A stretch of DNA of 64,000 nucleotides from Paralvinella palmiformis (taxonomy: Eukaryota; Annelida; Polychaeta; Terebellida; Alvinellidae), in NCBI GenBank assembly GCA_025642065.1, contig JAODUP010000012.1, positions 306,501 through 370,500 on the forward strand, in the 5' to 3' direction. Position numbers and translations under genes: made by a program. Positions 44,249-57,852 of this stretch are shown one piece after another. Positions within the stretch are counted from its first letter, which is position 1. Every line of letters begins with the position of its first letter. The notes beneath the pieces are model-generated. The model did not search any database and had not been told where the DNA came from. It worked only from the letters and a program-made list of their open reading frames with translations.

Positions 44249-45085
44249 GACAACTCGTACCCAAGACATCCCGTACCCAGGACAACCCAGACAAGACAAC
44301 TTATACCCCTATTCTGAGACAACTCATACTCCATTCTGATCCTAAGCCAAAGGTTTATTTCACTGTTACTATATGAAATAGAATATATCTGTATCATTAC
44401 ATTCATTTTGTATGCTTATGCCCAGTATAAGTTTGATAAATATTATTTCAAGAACGATTCAATAATGATAAAGGAAAGGGTTATCTAATTGCAATCGCTT
44501 GAATCTTATGTGGCATTTTATTTCTATTTAAACTTCACCAGCTGACACTTTTATTCAGTTGCTCCTTCATATTCATATTTACAATATTATTGCAAATTTA
44601 TTAATAACATGATACCTGCATCTCATCTATGACAGATTGTGATCCCTGCATATACTGTGAGGGTATTGTCAGGACCAGATAAGAGGCGTTTGACTGTGAT
44701 GGTTGTCATTGATGACAACGCCATACTTTAACACAGGAAAATGTACTACTACTAGTCCTACTGTTAGACCGCGAGTCACGTTTATTATTTAAACTCTGTG
44801 CTGAATACATTGCTGGAAACTGCAACACATCAAAGCTTCTTAAGGCATGTTGGAAAATATACGCCCCTTTTGTCAAGGCAATATCCAACACACTGAGGCC
44901 AAGTGCCGTATTTTAGGAATTATAAATGAATATATTCATTTTGTAATTGATTTATGACTATGGATCTACTCATATTTATATATGTGCTGAGAGTTCATAG
45001 TAAAATATTAATAAACACTTAAATACAAGTGTCTCAGATGGGTATTGGTTGTCTGGGGTATGGGTTGTCTTGGATACGAGTTGTC
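44249..45085. mobile_element. TIR element with GACAACTCGTA ends
   Basis: The left end reads GACAACTCGTACCCAAGACA and the right end, reversed, GACAACTCGTATCCAAGACA, a near-perfect inverted repeat. Each end holds further direct copies of CAAGACAACYCRTACCC. The 837-bp interior has no transposase. A related end fragment lies near 48765. Superfamily undetermined; no clear target duplication. Confidence 0.78.
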
Positions 45086-45299
45086 TAGAATTCATACAAC
45101 TATACTCCACGGGGAAGTACACACTTGTCTCTAATACTAAAATGGTACTAGAGACAGTACTCATTGTGCATGTGCAAAGAAGGTGCTGGAGTTGTAGACA
45201 GGAGTGTAGTATGTATAAATATTGAAATGGACTTCCATTTAATCAATTCATTAAAAATTGAGAAAGAAAGAATATAGATATACTAGAAACCGACAGATT

Positions 45300-45390
45300 A
45301 TGTTTGAAATACAATTTGCCATGATCACTTTTTAAATTAAGTGTACCGGTCAAGACTGGAATAAACAATCAGGTAATTCTGCTATATTCA
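45300..45390 (+). mobile_element. LINE 3' fragment
   Basis: ACAATTTGCCATGATCACTT, then AGTGTACCGGTCAAGACTGG and AATCAGGTAAT, parallels 43408-43475 almost base for base, so it is a short 3' piece of the same LINE subfamily. Confidence 0.7.
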
Positions 45391-47489
45391 GTATCAATAT
45401 TACTATAATTTAGATGCGCTGCTTATACGTAATCTAATATGTTTAATGTCAAGTATATCCTGACTGAAGAGAAATTGATGAGAATGTAATCAAGTAATAT
45501 TTGAAACATCATCAATGCATTTTGGTGGCCAGTTTTATTTAAGGAACTGTCTACTCGTACATGAGATGTACGTGAGGATGCGCGCCCATCTGTTTTTGTG
45601 CGAGGATTAGTGGGTATCTCTTTTTGAAACGATAATGGCCAAGTTAGTTCTAGATCGATAGAATCACACAGGGAATGCTGTTCTAAAGTTTTCTTAAACT
45701 ACAGGTTTAATTAAACAGCTACAAAATTCCAATACTCATAAGTCTAAGACACAGTACTTTGTCTCGTAGTTGTAGAGTTAATGTATATCAACACACGTGT
45801 GGAAAAAAACTTTGTACGTTTAAACACCAGTACTAAAGATACAGCAGTTAAAGTAATGCATTGACCTGAAGTGTTTTCTTTCAGGTCACTGGACTGGACA
45901 TATATAATGCCATTAAAACTACAACTCGTGTAACCGGAAATAAAAACATACACATGCGCATAATGGCTCACATATGTTTAGACTACAGGTCTAAATGTAT
46001 GACTCACCTACACATAGCCACTGCCTTTATTTAAAATGCTCCATTATTATAACTAACATGCCTTGCCACAATTTGTTTTTGCTGCATTATAAATATGATA
46101 TAAACATTCAGCAAGCAGTACACAACAAGATCTTTTCACAATCAGTCAAAATGTTTTCAGGTGATCAAGGTAAGGACATTAACAGGTTTGATAGGTCAGG
46201 TCAAGCTGTTTTAGAGGTGTATCAATCTTTAACTAATAGTCTAATACGATACATCTTATTGATTTCATTTTCAAACCAGGCTATGATTTTAATGGAGAAA
46301 ATTTAACTAGCTTCAGAGTACAAACACTTTTCGTTTAAAGTAAATGTATGGACATGAAAACCTTTGGTAACATTCAAATTTGTATAAGTGTGCACTATGA
46401 ATAAGAAAAGTGTGTCAATTAATTGACATTTTTCAAAATGCCATCTGCTTGTAAGAAACCATAACAAGTGAAAAAGAAGTGTACTGAATACACAGTACGG
46501 TAACAAGAAAAAAATTAAGTTATGAACATTACCACTGACAAAATAAATTATAAACTTTGTGTTTGTACACTTGATCAGCACCAAACAATTTCCTCATGTA
46601 GAGTAACTGCTAATAATATATATTGTCATTGGATGATGAAAATAACCATGAAAAATAATAAAATATTATGATATGCCACAGAATGAGGGGGGGGGAGTCT
46701 GTAGCCATTTTGATTAAACATCAGTTTGTTTTCCTTAATTTGTCAGTCAAATTAGCACATATGAAAATAATTGGTGTTGAATTAACCTTTGATAACCCAT
46801 CTTCTTGAAAACATAGGTTCGTTCCAAGGTAAATAGTCCCCTTTCCATTCTTTTTTGCTTTATCCCTTGAAAATTATGTCTCTTCCATGAATTGAATGTC
46901 CATTTCAATGTTTTTGCATATCTATTGGTGTAAGCTATTGATCTGGCATATATATATGTATATATATATCATTTTGAAATTGACTATAGTAGTGACACTT
47001 GGGTCACAAATAACTAACATATCAGACAGTGTACAATGTTGTTACTACCATCCCTATCATACACATAGAGCTACATACTTCACTGCTGCAACAAATACAT
47101 TATGTATATATGTTTGTCTGAATAAAAGTTAGTAATCTGAAGCTAATCACAGTTTAAACAAACCCAGTAATAATTATACTTTTATAGATTAATTTCATTA
47201 ATAACCATTCTTATTTTCTGCAATCATGGAAGATCAGTGTCTAATAAATTTGAGTGTCACTGAACTATTAAACTGTTGCAAAATAATGGATCTAGCAACA
47301 TTCAAATATACAGCTCTAATTATGCCTAAATTTGTAAAATCTGTATTTGTGAAATAATAGCTCTAGATAGTCATTTATTACAACTTTGGTAGTTAGTGCA
47401 GGACATGTAGAACATTTAATTAGTTCTCTGCTAGTCACTGAAGTTGTATATGTCAAGTGTTTTTCTTATTGTGCATGCATAAAGGATGT

Positions 47490-47665
47490 GCTGGAGTTGT
47501 ATCTCTTCTAGAGTGCATATGGGTCTGGACTAATGACAACAGTCTCAATGTTAATGGTATGAGATTGATTCCTAAAAGGGTGGAAATTTTCCAGGGATTA
47601 AGTGATCTACTTGTGGTATTGTGGATGGCTGGCCACATTAAATGGTGTTGCCACACACATACACA
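47490..47665 (+). mobile_element. SINE fragment, third family, before TRAPPC11
   Basis: TGAGATTGATTCCTAAAAGG, GGTGGAAATTTTCCAGGGA and GGCTGGCCACATTAAATGG match, in order, the B-box region and downstream blocks of the copy at 20432. It ends about 60 bp before the TRAPPC11 start codon, so it probably overlaps the promoter or 5' untranslated region. Confidence 0.6.
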
Positions 47666-47722
47666 GATAGATAGAATTTTGTGTCGCATACTATATTTGT
47701 TTTTGTGCTTGAATGACAGGAG

Positions 47723-50700
47723 ATGTCCTGGGCCAGTGAATTTCCACCTGAACTATTGTGTAGGCCAACAGGATTAGTGGTTTTGACTGGTTTAGACCTG
47801 GTTTATAATGCCATTCATAAAGTGGTATGGGATGCTTTCTGCAATAATCGGAGACCAGACAGAGTACCTATGCAGTTTAAGGTACTTGCAGCTGACCATG
47901 AATATCCAAAGTGTAGATCAAAGGTAAATGTTCAACTGTTTTATATGATTGATATTCGGTCAATTATATGCCTAAAGAGATTTTATAGACATTATTTTCC
48001 TGTATTTTAATTTAATAACATATTTTACATCACTGTACAAATAATCTATTTCTGTAACAGAGAGCATCCTATGAGTGGTACATTCCTAAAGGTATCTTAA
48101 AGACAACTTGGATGAAAAAACACCTAGAACAGATCCCTTCAGTGGTTGTTGTGTTCTATGAACTTGACTGGGATGAACCCTTGTGGAAAGAAAAACAAAT
48201 GGAATGTGCCACTAAAGTAGAAATTGTCAGGTATGTCATTATCTAGACACAATAACATTTTATAAATAGTTAATTTTGTGATGATTACACCTCATTTGAA
48301 AGCAGTACATTTTACAGACCTTTTTGTTTTAAGTTTGTCTTACAAATATATTAGAGGAGCAAATATTATTGGCTGTGTATGTATGTCACTATGTGCATAC
48401 TGATATTTGTAAATACTGTAGGTCCCAGCCATTAAGCTGATACTTTGTGTCAACATTTTATTTTTGGAGGTCGGCTTAATGGCTGGTGCTATTTTAGTGT
48501 CAAGAAATTCAATCATTGGGAGAAGAAATTTCAGGATGTTAGCAGCCATCTAGACTCTATATGCAAATGGACATCAATCATCATTTTGATTTAAACTTAT
48601 GCAGTCATGGAGTGAAAATAGAAGTGAAACAAGTTGATGATAATAGTATATGGCTTTATAATGAAAATCAAAATTTATCTGTAGAATTATCTGATTTTTT
48701 AAATTATGGATAAATTTTGTTGGACTCAGTAGTGCATTTTACAGCTTTCAATTTGAAGGCAGCGACGGTAACAAGACGGCTCATACCCAAGATATCCCAT
48801 ACACAAGAACATTGTGTGTCATTTGTTTGGCGGCATGGACAATAGGCCAATTTAGGCTGCCCCCATATACATATTTTGTCTGGGCATATTTATACTAATA
48901 ATGGGATAATTACAGATTAATTAATTTATTTTCCATAGAGAGTTAGTGACTAACTGACTGCATATACCGGTAATTTATATTGTCTCGGTTATTGCAGCAT
49001 TAGTGACCAAAACGTACCATCAAAAACTCTGTAGTAATTGATGATATGTCTAATTATTTCTAAGTCAATTTATATGTGGTTGACTTCATATGAGGTTCAC
49101 TGAATGTTTAATCATGCCATTAATTTATGTTTGCGGTCCTACATGTGCATTAACGGTTTGTGAAAAGAATCATTTTAATTTGTCTTGGTCTATTGACAGT
49201 ATACAAAACACATTGGTATGAATAACAAATTATGAAAACAACTATTTCCTGGCTTCAAAGTAGAAATATTACATGGAAAAGTTCAGATATTTAGGTCGGC
49301 TTAATGGACAGTACTACCATAACTTGTGATATTTTAGGCCTAAAAACACCTTGGCTTAATACAGTAGTAATATTACATATTATCCTGTAATATTCACCAG
49401 GTCTCAAGCTTTAGTTTTAATGAAAATAAGGTTCGTATTTATATTGGCTGTATATATTGACACCAGCATAATTTTTATGGTTTTAACATTATGGTTTATC
49501 ATAATATAAAACAAAAATAATTCGTACTAAATAAATCTGGAGAGAGAAAAACATTTAAATGTCAGTGTTTTGTTTCATGATACAGGGTAGTTCATGTTAG
49601 TGTTACTGGGTTATACAAGCAAGTTTCTCTCTCTCACACACACAGACATATACACACACACACACATGCCATTAATACAGCACTTAACCATAACATTTAT
49701 CCCTTATATTAATTATTCTCCTTAGGAATAGTTTAGTATCAAGAGGTACTAAAGTATGTGTATTGTTGATACAGAAGAATGCTCCACTACTGCCCGGTGA
49801 GTTAGCCATACAATATTGATAGTTTTATCAAAGATAGGGTAAAACATGTCCTGATACCCATCTACTTTTAAGAGACTGGCAGTCCTTTGTTGATTATAAA
49901 GAAATTTTTATGAACAGTCAGTCATTAATGGTCATGATATAGCTATATTATGCATTTTTCAAACATAAAATATATTTATAGCTGCAAAATTTGGAAAAGA
50001 AATGCCACAACAAAATATTTTTATAACTTTTCAATGTCTTAGTACCACAGTTTGCTTTAACATCATGAGATGTTTTACTATTTTTACCTGTACTACATTT
50101 TGTTACTGAAACCCCCTGTAAGATTTTTAATGGCAAGTTCATTAATGTCAGATGAGAAATTATTATATTTCTGGGCAAAAATTTGAATTGCATATTTAGT
50201 TATTATAGTATATTAACTTTCAGTTTCCATTTATATTAGGCATATTTGCATGTTTGTGTGACTAAAATGTGATATTTCATTTTTTGCCTTTGCATATGAG
50301 ATTTGCCATATTTATATGGAGATGGGTTAGTTTGAACTGTGGTCCAGCTTAGACTGCAAATTAAAAACAGCTTTGTTGTCCTACCCTTTATGGGTCCATA
50401 ATACATAGACTTTGGGGTACTCATCACCAGTTTCCTCTGATACAAACCCTTGCTATGACTGTTTTAAATTATAACCACACAGATGCATAGAAGGCACAGC
50501 ACATTGATGAGCCAATTCTTGACAAGCTCAAGAATATGTGTTAATGGTTTTGGAAATATGTATGCATACTGTCCTAGAAGGTGCAGAAAACTGTACATTG
50601 ACTTTTCTGTGCTATATTTTAGGTGAAGATGTTGTAGCTGCAGAGAGAGCTGCCTCATTGTGTACTGCCTGTGAGCTATCAGCTAAATCACTCTTTGTCC

Positions 50701-53700
50701 TTTCTTTGTCTGATCATCTACAAGGTTATGTGATCAGGTTAGTTTAATCATATTACATGTTTAATACTATTATTAGCTGTGTCATCAGGATAATCTATTT
50801 TATAACTTTTATAATTTCTTTTATATTAATTTTGCTTAATTTTCATTGGTGTGGTGCCAAGTTAGTATAACTGTGTGTTATTGGATTAGAATTTATTTTT
50901 ATTAGGTTATCATAATTATGTTATGAAACTTTACGGTATTATATTTTCAGATTACTATAATTGTTTTAGCCAGGCTAGTTTTAACTATTTATTATTAAGT
51001 TAATACTTTGGAACTGTGTGCTATTATTCAGCCATATAGAATTTTCTCTGTTATATAAACAGGCTGGAGAATGCATTTTATGAATTAGCTCAAAATTATT
51101 ACCACACTGAAGCCAGGAAAGTGAAAGCACATAAAGAATTTCTGAACAAGACCAACCACCAGGTATGATAATGTGACTAGAAATACTTCTATCAGTGTTC
51201 AAATAGGAAAAGATATGTGGATCAGATAACAGTTAATTAATTACTAGATGTTCTGTTTTGTGTAACAATCAAAACCTGAGACAGGTTTATAATGTTAGGT
51301 TATTATTTGTCATTCCAGTTACTATTTGTTAGACATCAGTTCAAAATAGCTTTCTTCAATGAAATGAAACAAGACACCCATGCAGCTTTGAAGTGAGTAT
51401 AGGAAGCTGTGACAGTTTATATTAGAAAAGTAAACAATATTACAAAGTGTTCTGTGATCATTTAGTTGCCTTTAATGAGGTGCAAGCTGCTAGCACAGAA
51501 CCCAAAGGGGGCAGTGAGATTAACAAGATCTTCAGTTATGATAGAACAAGTAAATCTAAATTAATAGATATTTGCTGATGAATATTCTGCATCCACATTT
51601 TCCATTAATTTATGTACAACAAAGATAGTAATGAACTCTAAATATTGATTGTTTTTACACTTACAGTCCATAGATTATGTACAGTTATAAATATGGCATT
51701 CCTTCATTTTATTCTACACTCTTTCTGGCTTCATGGTCCTCCTGCCTATTATCAGAGATGATTAAAAAGAGGCAACAGTACAATGTATCTTTCAATTCTA
51801 GTCACTTATTTTACAAGGTAGATCTTATCAATCAATATATGTACCTTACCAGTGACTTAAGAATGATTATTCCTGGTTACTAACTGAGTTATATAATATA
51901 GTCTGATAGTTGATTGATCTCCTAGAACAGTTGTAGATGTTCTATGGGGTGTTTGTGGGCAGGGCTCTTGACAGTATTATATATCAATGAATATAAAACT
52001 TGTTTCATTTCTGGTGAATCTGATCAGTCCAGGGATGTTCTTGCCTAAATGTTTTAAATTCAATATGTAACCAAGGGGAGCTATTACAGTTACATATTTT
52101 TGATGGTGCTACTACATGCCTATGAACATAGAGTATTATTTGTTGAGTAAGCTGTAGTGTTCATTATAGTAAAGCCCATTAAGCTTCTCTGATAAGACAC
52201 AGCTTTGTCCAGCTTTAGGTTAGGAGCAGTTGGCAGATTATTTCAATTAATAAGAACTTGTTTAGCACTTCATCAGTATTTTATATTTGACTTGAATTCT
52301 ATGACTATGTATTGTTATTTATTGGTGTATCTCTGCCTCTGGCCCAAAATTGACTGTTTATAATTTGTTGTTATATTATGCATAAAACAAATTTATTACT
52401 ATTACCAAATTTTGGAAATTTCTCCTCCAGAATCTGTCAGATTCTCAAAGGGTTTTGTTGTTCAGAAATGTTTTATGCCTTGACTAAAAAATTAATCAAC
52501 TTATTATTATTATATTATTTATATAGCACCTTATACATAGTCCTCTAGGGTAGTTTTATCAATTTATTACTGTTATATCTTCATTGTTGCTATCACAGGC
52601 ACTATAAACAGGCCTACAGCCATATATTAGAGCTCCGTATACATGACACAAATGTACTGGAAGTTAAAACTATTGCAGGTTTTACTAATTACAAGGCAAG
52701 TATTTAAATTCTTCACATGTCTGTCTAAGTGTCTAAATGCTTTTATAATGCTGACTCACACTTTAGCATATCCAGTTTTTGTGTATCATGATAGTTCAGA
52801 TTAATTATTTATTCACTACTACTGTTTAGCCTGACTACAAATATTTAATAAAGAATTGTTTCTCATGCTTTCAATATCACTTCATGTGTTAAAAAGTTAT
52901 TATTTTATTTATTGTCCTTGTTTTTCTAATCTTACTTTTACAGATCTGTCGATTGTCATTTCAACACAATGCACCACTGGATGCCATTAGCCAATTCCGC
53001 AAACATATAGATTTCTTTAAAAAGAATGTTGGAATTCCAGATCTGGCATTTGAACATAGTGCTTGGATGTCAAAACAGTGTGTTTATTTTCTAAATGATT
53101 TTCTTTTGAAGCATATGCTGTTTCATCATCTCTGCTGTTTCATCATATCTGCTGTATAAATTGCTAAATGTGCTGCATTTTATATCCTCACTGATATAAT
53201 TAAAATGTTACTTTTTTCTAGTTTATGAGCTGTCAATTATATAACTAAGTCATGCATTCCGATAGATTAATGAGTAATGGTTATTTTTAGATTCCAAGTG
53301 TTTGGCGATTTGTTTGATGAAGCAATTAAATTAGGGTTAAGTGCTGTACAAACACAGCATCCAGGATTCTACTATCAACAAGCAGCTAATCATGCTGCTA
53401 ACAGGAAACAACTCTGCCACCAGCTTCCAAAGGTATACTTTTCTCAGTCTATAGTGAAATTAATCTTCTCTTCCTTCTTATCTGTAAACTGAAATTTGAA
53501 CACCATTTAAGACACTAATGTAGCATGTTGTTTATAGCTTGGCAACACTGTTCCAACTCCTGATCCACTGGAGCAGCTCAACAATTTGGACTACTATGGG
53601 CAGCGACCTTGGAGGCAAGGTCATCAAAGTATGTATATGCATGCAAACATCTGATTGACTTTCCTTATCAAAAGTAATGAGAAATATTATTAACGGGATA

Positions 53701-56081
53701 TTTAACAGGATTAGGTGAAATGCTAGACCTCTCTGTTGGCACTGTATCTTTAGTTAACAGTTTCTTCTTCTGACATTGTTCTAAAGGCATTGATCCACCT
53801 GATGCACTTAGAGAACGAGATGGAATCCAAGCACTACAGATGTTGGAGCTGAAAGTTGATCACTCGGTAAGTATGCCTTTTTAATATTATTTACAAATAT
53901 TGCTTCTAGGTGTCCCATAGGAAGCATATTTTTCATTTATATTGATTATGTTTATATTTAGCTTTATAAGTATTATCTTTTAAAATTATGGACTAGCCAT
54001 CTATACATCTGCTAATCACTGTTGCATCATTATTAATATTTAGATACTGCACTTTGGCAGATCACATTCTGGTAATGGAATTCCATTGCATGTTTAATAT
54101 TTCAGAAGTTTTGTTATAAAGTTGAAAATGTGTCATTACATGTTTAGCATTTAAGTGACAGATTTTGCTCAACCATGCTATTAAATGGTAATTTGTTTTT
54201 GTTGTTATGCAGTGGCTTATCATACCATTACTAAGCAGTGCCGTTTCACAGTTCAAGAAATACAAATCTCCTCGGATGAAGAGATACCTCAGTAAGTAAA
54301 ATTATATTTATCTGGGCTTTCCATTAATTTTGTATATAAATGCAGCTGTTTTTCTTTTATAAACACATGACTTGAATTAAAGTCAGTTCTAGATTCCACT
54401 AGAGCCACGGTTGCATAGTATTAAAGAAATCCTCTTAAAAATTGAGTTTAAATCTCTGATAAATCAAAGTTAATCTGATTTTTCATGGCTCAGAAAACAT
54501 CGGCTTTAGCATGGAATATTTCATTTGTGTGAAAGTTTACACATTGTTCAAAAGAATTATAGTGATTAAGTAAGGGAATCTTTGCTTTATTATCATTGGT
54601 GCTGATCTCATTTGTGATATATAGATAAGTGACTACTTTTTAAGTAACTCAGATGATTAGTCTTTAGTTTGTGGATAAATGTCCTAGAAACCAACAGAAC
54701 TGTGATTTGAGGGTTGTGGTGCTGTGTGTTACTGATTGTGTAACTATGAAACCAAACTATTAATTTGTAATTTACAGCTGCCTATAAATGTTTATGTTTT
54801 TTATCAGTGGTACAAATGGGTGAAGAGTATTTTGAAGCAAATGAATACTCTAAGGCTTTGACGTAAGTATATTACTATTAATACTAGTACATGCATTGTT
54901 ACTACTACTTTGTGCTTTTCTATAGATTTGCACATCCTATGTCCATTTGGTACTAAATTTATTAACATGTAATTAGGTTTTTTATAAAATGAAAAATGAG
55001 TAGCATTGTTAACTAGAAGCGTGATTGCAAAAATACACCAATTATCACTTATACCACAATTTTCTTGCTGTTATTGTAAGACTTACTAGACAATACGGTA
55101 ATCTCCATTGTATAGTGTGCACTCGTGTATAAAGTGCACCCCTTGTTGACAAGAAAAATGTCAGAAAAACCTAGTTTTCTTGTGGGCACCCCTTGTTGAC
55201 CAGAAAAGTGTCTGGAAAACCTAGTTTTGATGCAGCTGGACTTGCACACCATTTTTTCCATAATTATGTACACCCTCAGCATATGAAGGCCTGATATGGA
55301 TTTTGCTCCTACGATCTGCAAAAAGATCAAAAGCTATTTGTCACAATCTTTGATTTCTATTAGTAATTAATTTGATGTTATAATTAATAACCAAACTTGT
55401 CTAAATTGTGAGTAGTGATTTCTATTGTTTCCCTATTCAGTTAAATATGACACACATACAACTTCTAAGTGGAGATGTTTCATGAGTTTTTAGGGTAGTT
55501 TATTTATCTTCACACCTTGTATAATGATCCTTTTGGTAATTGAAAGTGATAAAAGATAATAACAAAGACTGATTTACTGTAGAAATAACAATCCTGGATT
55601 AGGCTGCGTGGTAGCCTAATCCGCTTCTGCACAGTGTTCAGGCGGGTCGGCGTGAAAATAATAATATAAAGAATAAAAGTCAATTTTATTTCCCAGCAGT
55701 GGGTTTGTAAAACAAGTAATCAAAAAACAATGGCCTAATAGCAACAAAATATATGTCTGTCTAGTTTTTTTCCTTTAACAAAATTGACACATTTAGTTAT
55801 GGAAACAGTGAAAAAAGGTGCTCATTATACATGGAAGATTACGCTAACTGAAATATTTGGAGGCCAAGGACTATCGTATTAGTTGAAATATCAGTAAGAG
55901 TACTTCTAGTTGTGATAGGGTAATGATTATGAGATAAGCTAGAAATGTTATATTTGGGTAGACAAGTGATAGAAGCATAACAGAAGCAAGAACCTCCCAG
56001 AAACATCAGAGAAGCAAGAACAATTAGTATATTCAAAACACTGTTAAAGACTAACTTCTTTCTATTCCAGTTTAACAATTA

Positions 56082-56153
<72 letters not shown>

Positions 56154-57804
56154 TTATCTTTAAATAATGTGTATAATGTCCATTTTTGTTAAACATTTTA
56201 TATATAACATTTTATTTTACATGTAAAGCACTTTTGAACATGTGTTACAATACTATGGAAGGAGTGCTATATAAATGTGGTATTATAATAATAATAATAA
56301 TAACAACAAAAATAGTTTCTGGTATATGCGTTATTTGGCATGCAAAGGAAATTTTGAGAGAATGTATTTTAATCTGAAATTCAATTAAAATGATTGATTA
56401 TGTTTGCCATGAAGGTTGTTAACAAGAGTGATGTGGGATTACAGACAAGAGAGATGGTGGTCTCTTCTTACGGCTATATTGATAACAGGACTGCGGTTAG
56501 TTTAATTATGGTTATACGTTTTATTGTTTGTTCACTAAATTCTATTATGTTTATTTAAAGTTGTTATTTCCAGATGATGTAATGTTAAACACTTCTATAG
56601 CTTACATTTAGAATTGGTAACTTGGAATTGGTATTTAGTTTTACACCTAATTTATAAATTTTGTGTATCTTTGTTACAGGTGTGCATATTTAGTAGGCAA
56701 TATACAAGAATATGTCACCATTAGCTTGGAGCTTATTGGAAAATGTATCCATTTTGATTTTATTTTATTAAATGTTATTTAATCTACTCGTATAAAACAA
56801 TATACGTGATTCTGCAAATGAATGTTTTAACTTGTCAAACAAACTTTTATAAATCCTCTAGTCTTTCTTTATCTTGGTAGAGTTGATGTATTGCTGTTTT
56901 ATTATGTTCTGCTAATAATGTAATATAACTTGACTGTGAGTTACATAGACACTCTATCTCCACCTGAAGAAAAGACACGAGTCCAAATGAATCTAATTAG
57001 GGTGATGTCAGTAAGTGAAACATTCTTCTTAAATTGCTTAACGGTTCTGGTATGGATTTGTTAGTGTATTTATTTTATGACTAAATCCAATCTAAATAAA
57101 TAACACTCCCACTAGCTAGTTGTGGATAAAAGTGATTTAAAAAAAAATGTTTTTCAGAAAAGTAAACAAAAAATGACTGACTGATTCTTACTAAATTAAA
57201 ATTCTTGTTTAGTTGTCACTATAAACAGCTGCCAATAAGTAGAAAATTAGGAATTACAAATGTCAAGTAATAATGAAGTGATGTTGGTGAAACACAGTTG
57301 TCTAAAGGCTGCTATATCATGTCAATAATGTTTAAAGAAATATACTTGTTTTTGAATAAATATAGTTGTAGTAAGAAAGTCACAGTCTATAATGCTTGTT
57401 TCAGAATGAAGCCCCAGAACCTGAACCTCATTGTGCTCTAGCTTCTGTTGAGAAGGCTAAACTATTGTGGAGACCAGAGTCAATTAAGTCTGAACCATAT
57501 ATCTTCACAATAGAGATGCACAATATTGTCCCATTTGGTGAGTTAATTGCTGTACATCACTTGTATTTTATATGTGTCTTGTATGTAAAAATACCTGAAT
57601 GATTAAAATTAATATATTGTAGATCTAACTGTTATATTTGTTAGACATAAAAAATGGTTTATCACATAACTGGAGTAAGTAGAGTGATGCATTTACTGTG
57701 AAATGCCTCTCGGGTCATACATAGCATGGTAGCAACACATGCCTTTATTACTGCCATATTTCATGGTCCAAAAGATCATCTGTAACAATTTTATGCTAAT
57801 AATA

Positions 57805-57852
<48 letters not shown>

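Larger units (their letters stand above)
37622..47722. other. intergenic region between divergent RWDD4 and TRAPPC11
   Basis: Ten kilobases without a recognised cellular exon. It is mostly transposon debris: LINE 3' ends at 38070, 43065, 43600 and 45300, SINE pieces at 40345, 41225 and 47490, and two TIR elements at 41490 and 44249. Short open frames here show no family resemblance. Promoters of both flanking genes, and possibly untranslated first exons, must lie in it but could not be placed. Confidence 0.6.

Noticed and set aside
45995..46306. 103-codon plus-strand frame between RWDD4 and TRAPPC11
   Set aside because: No domain, no splice context and AT-driven composition; probably chance.
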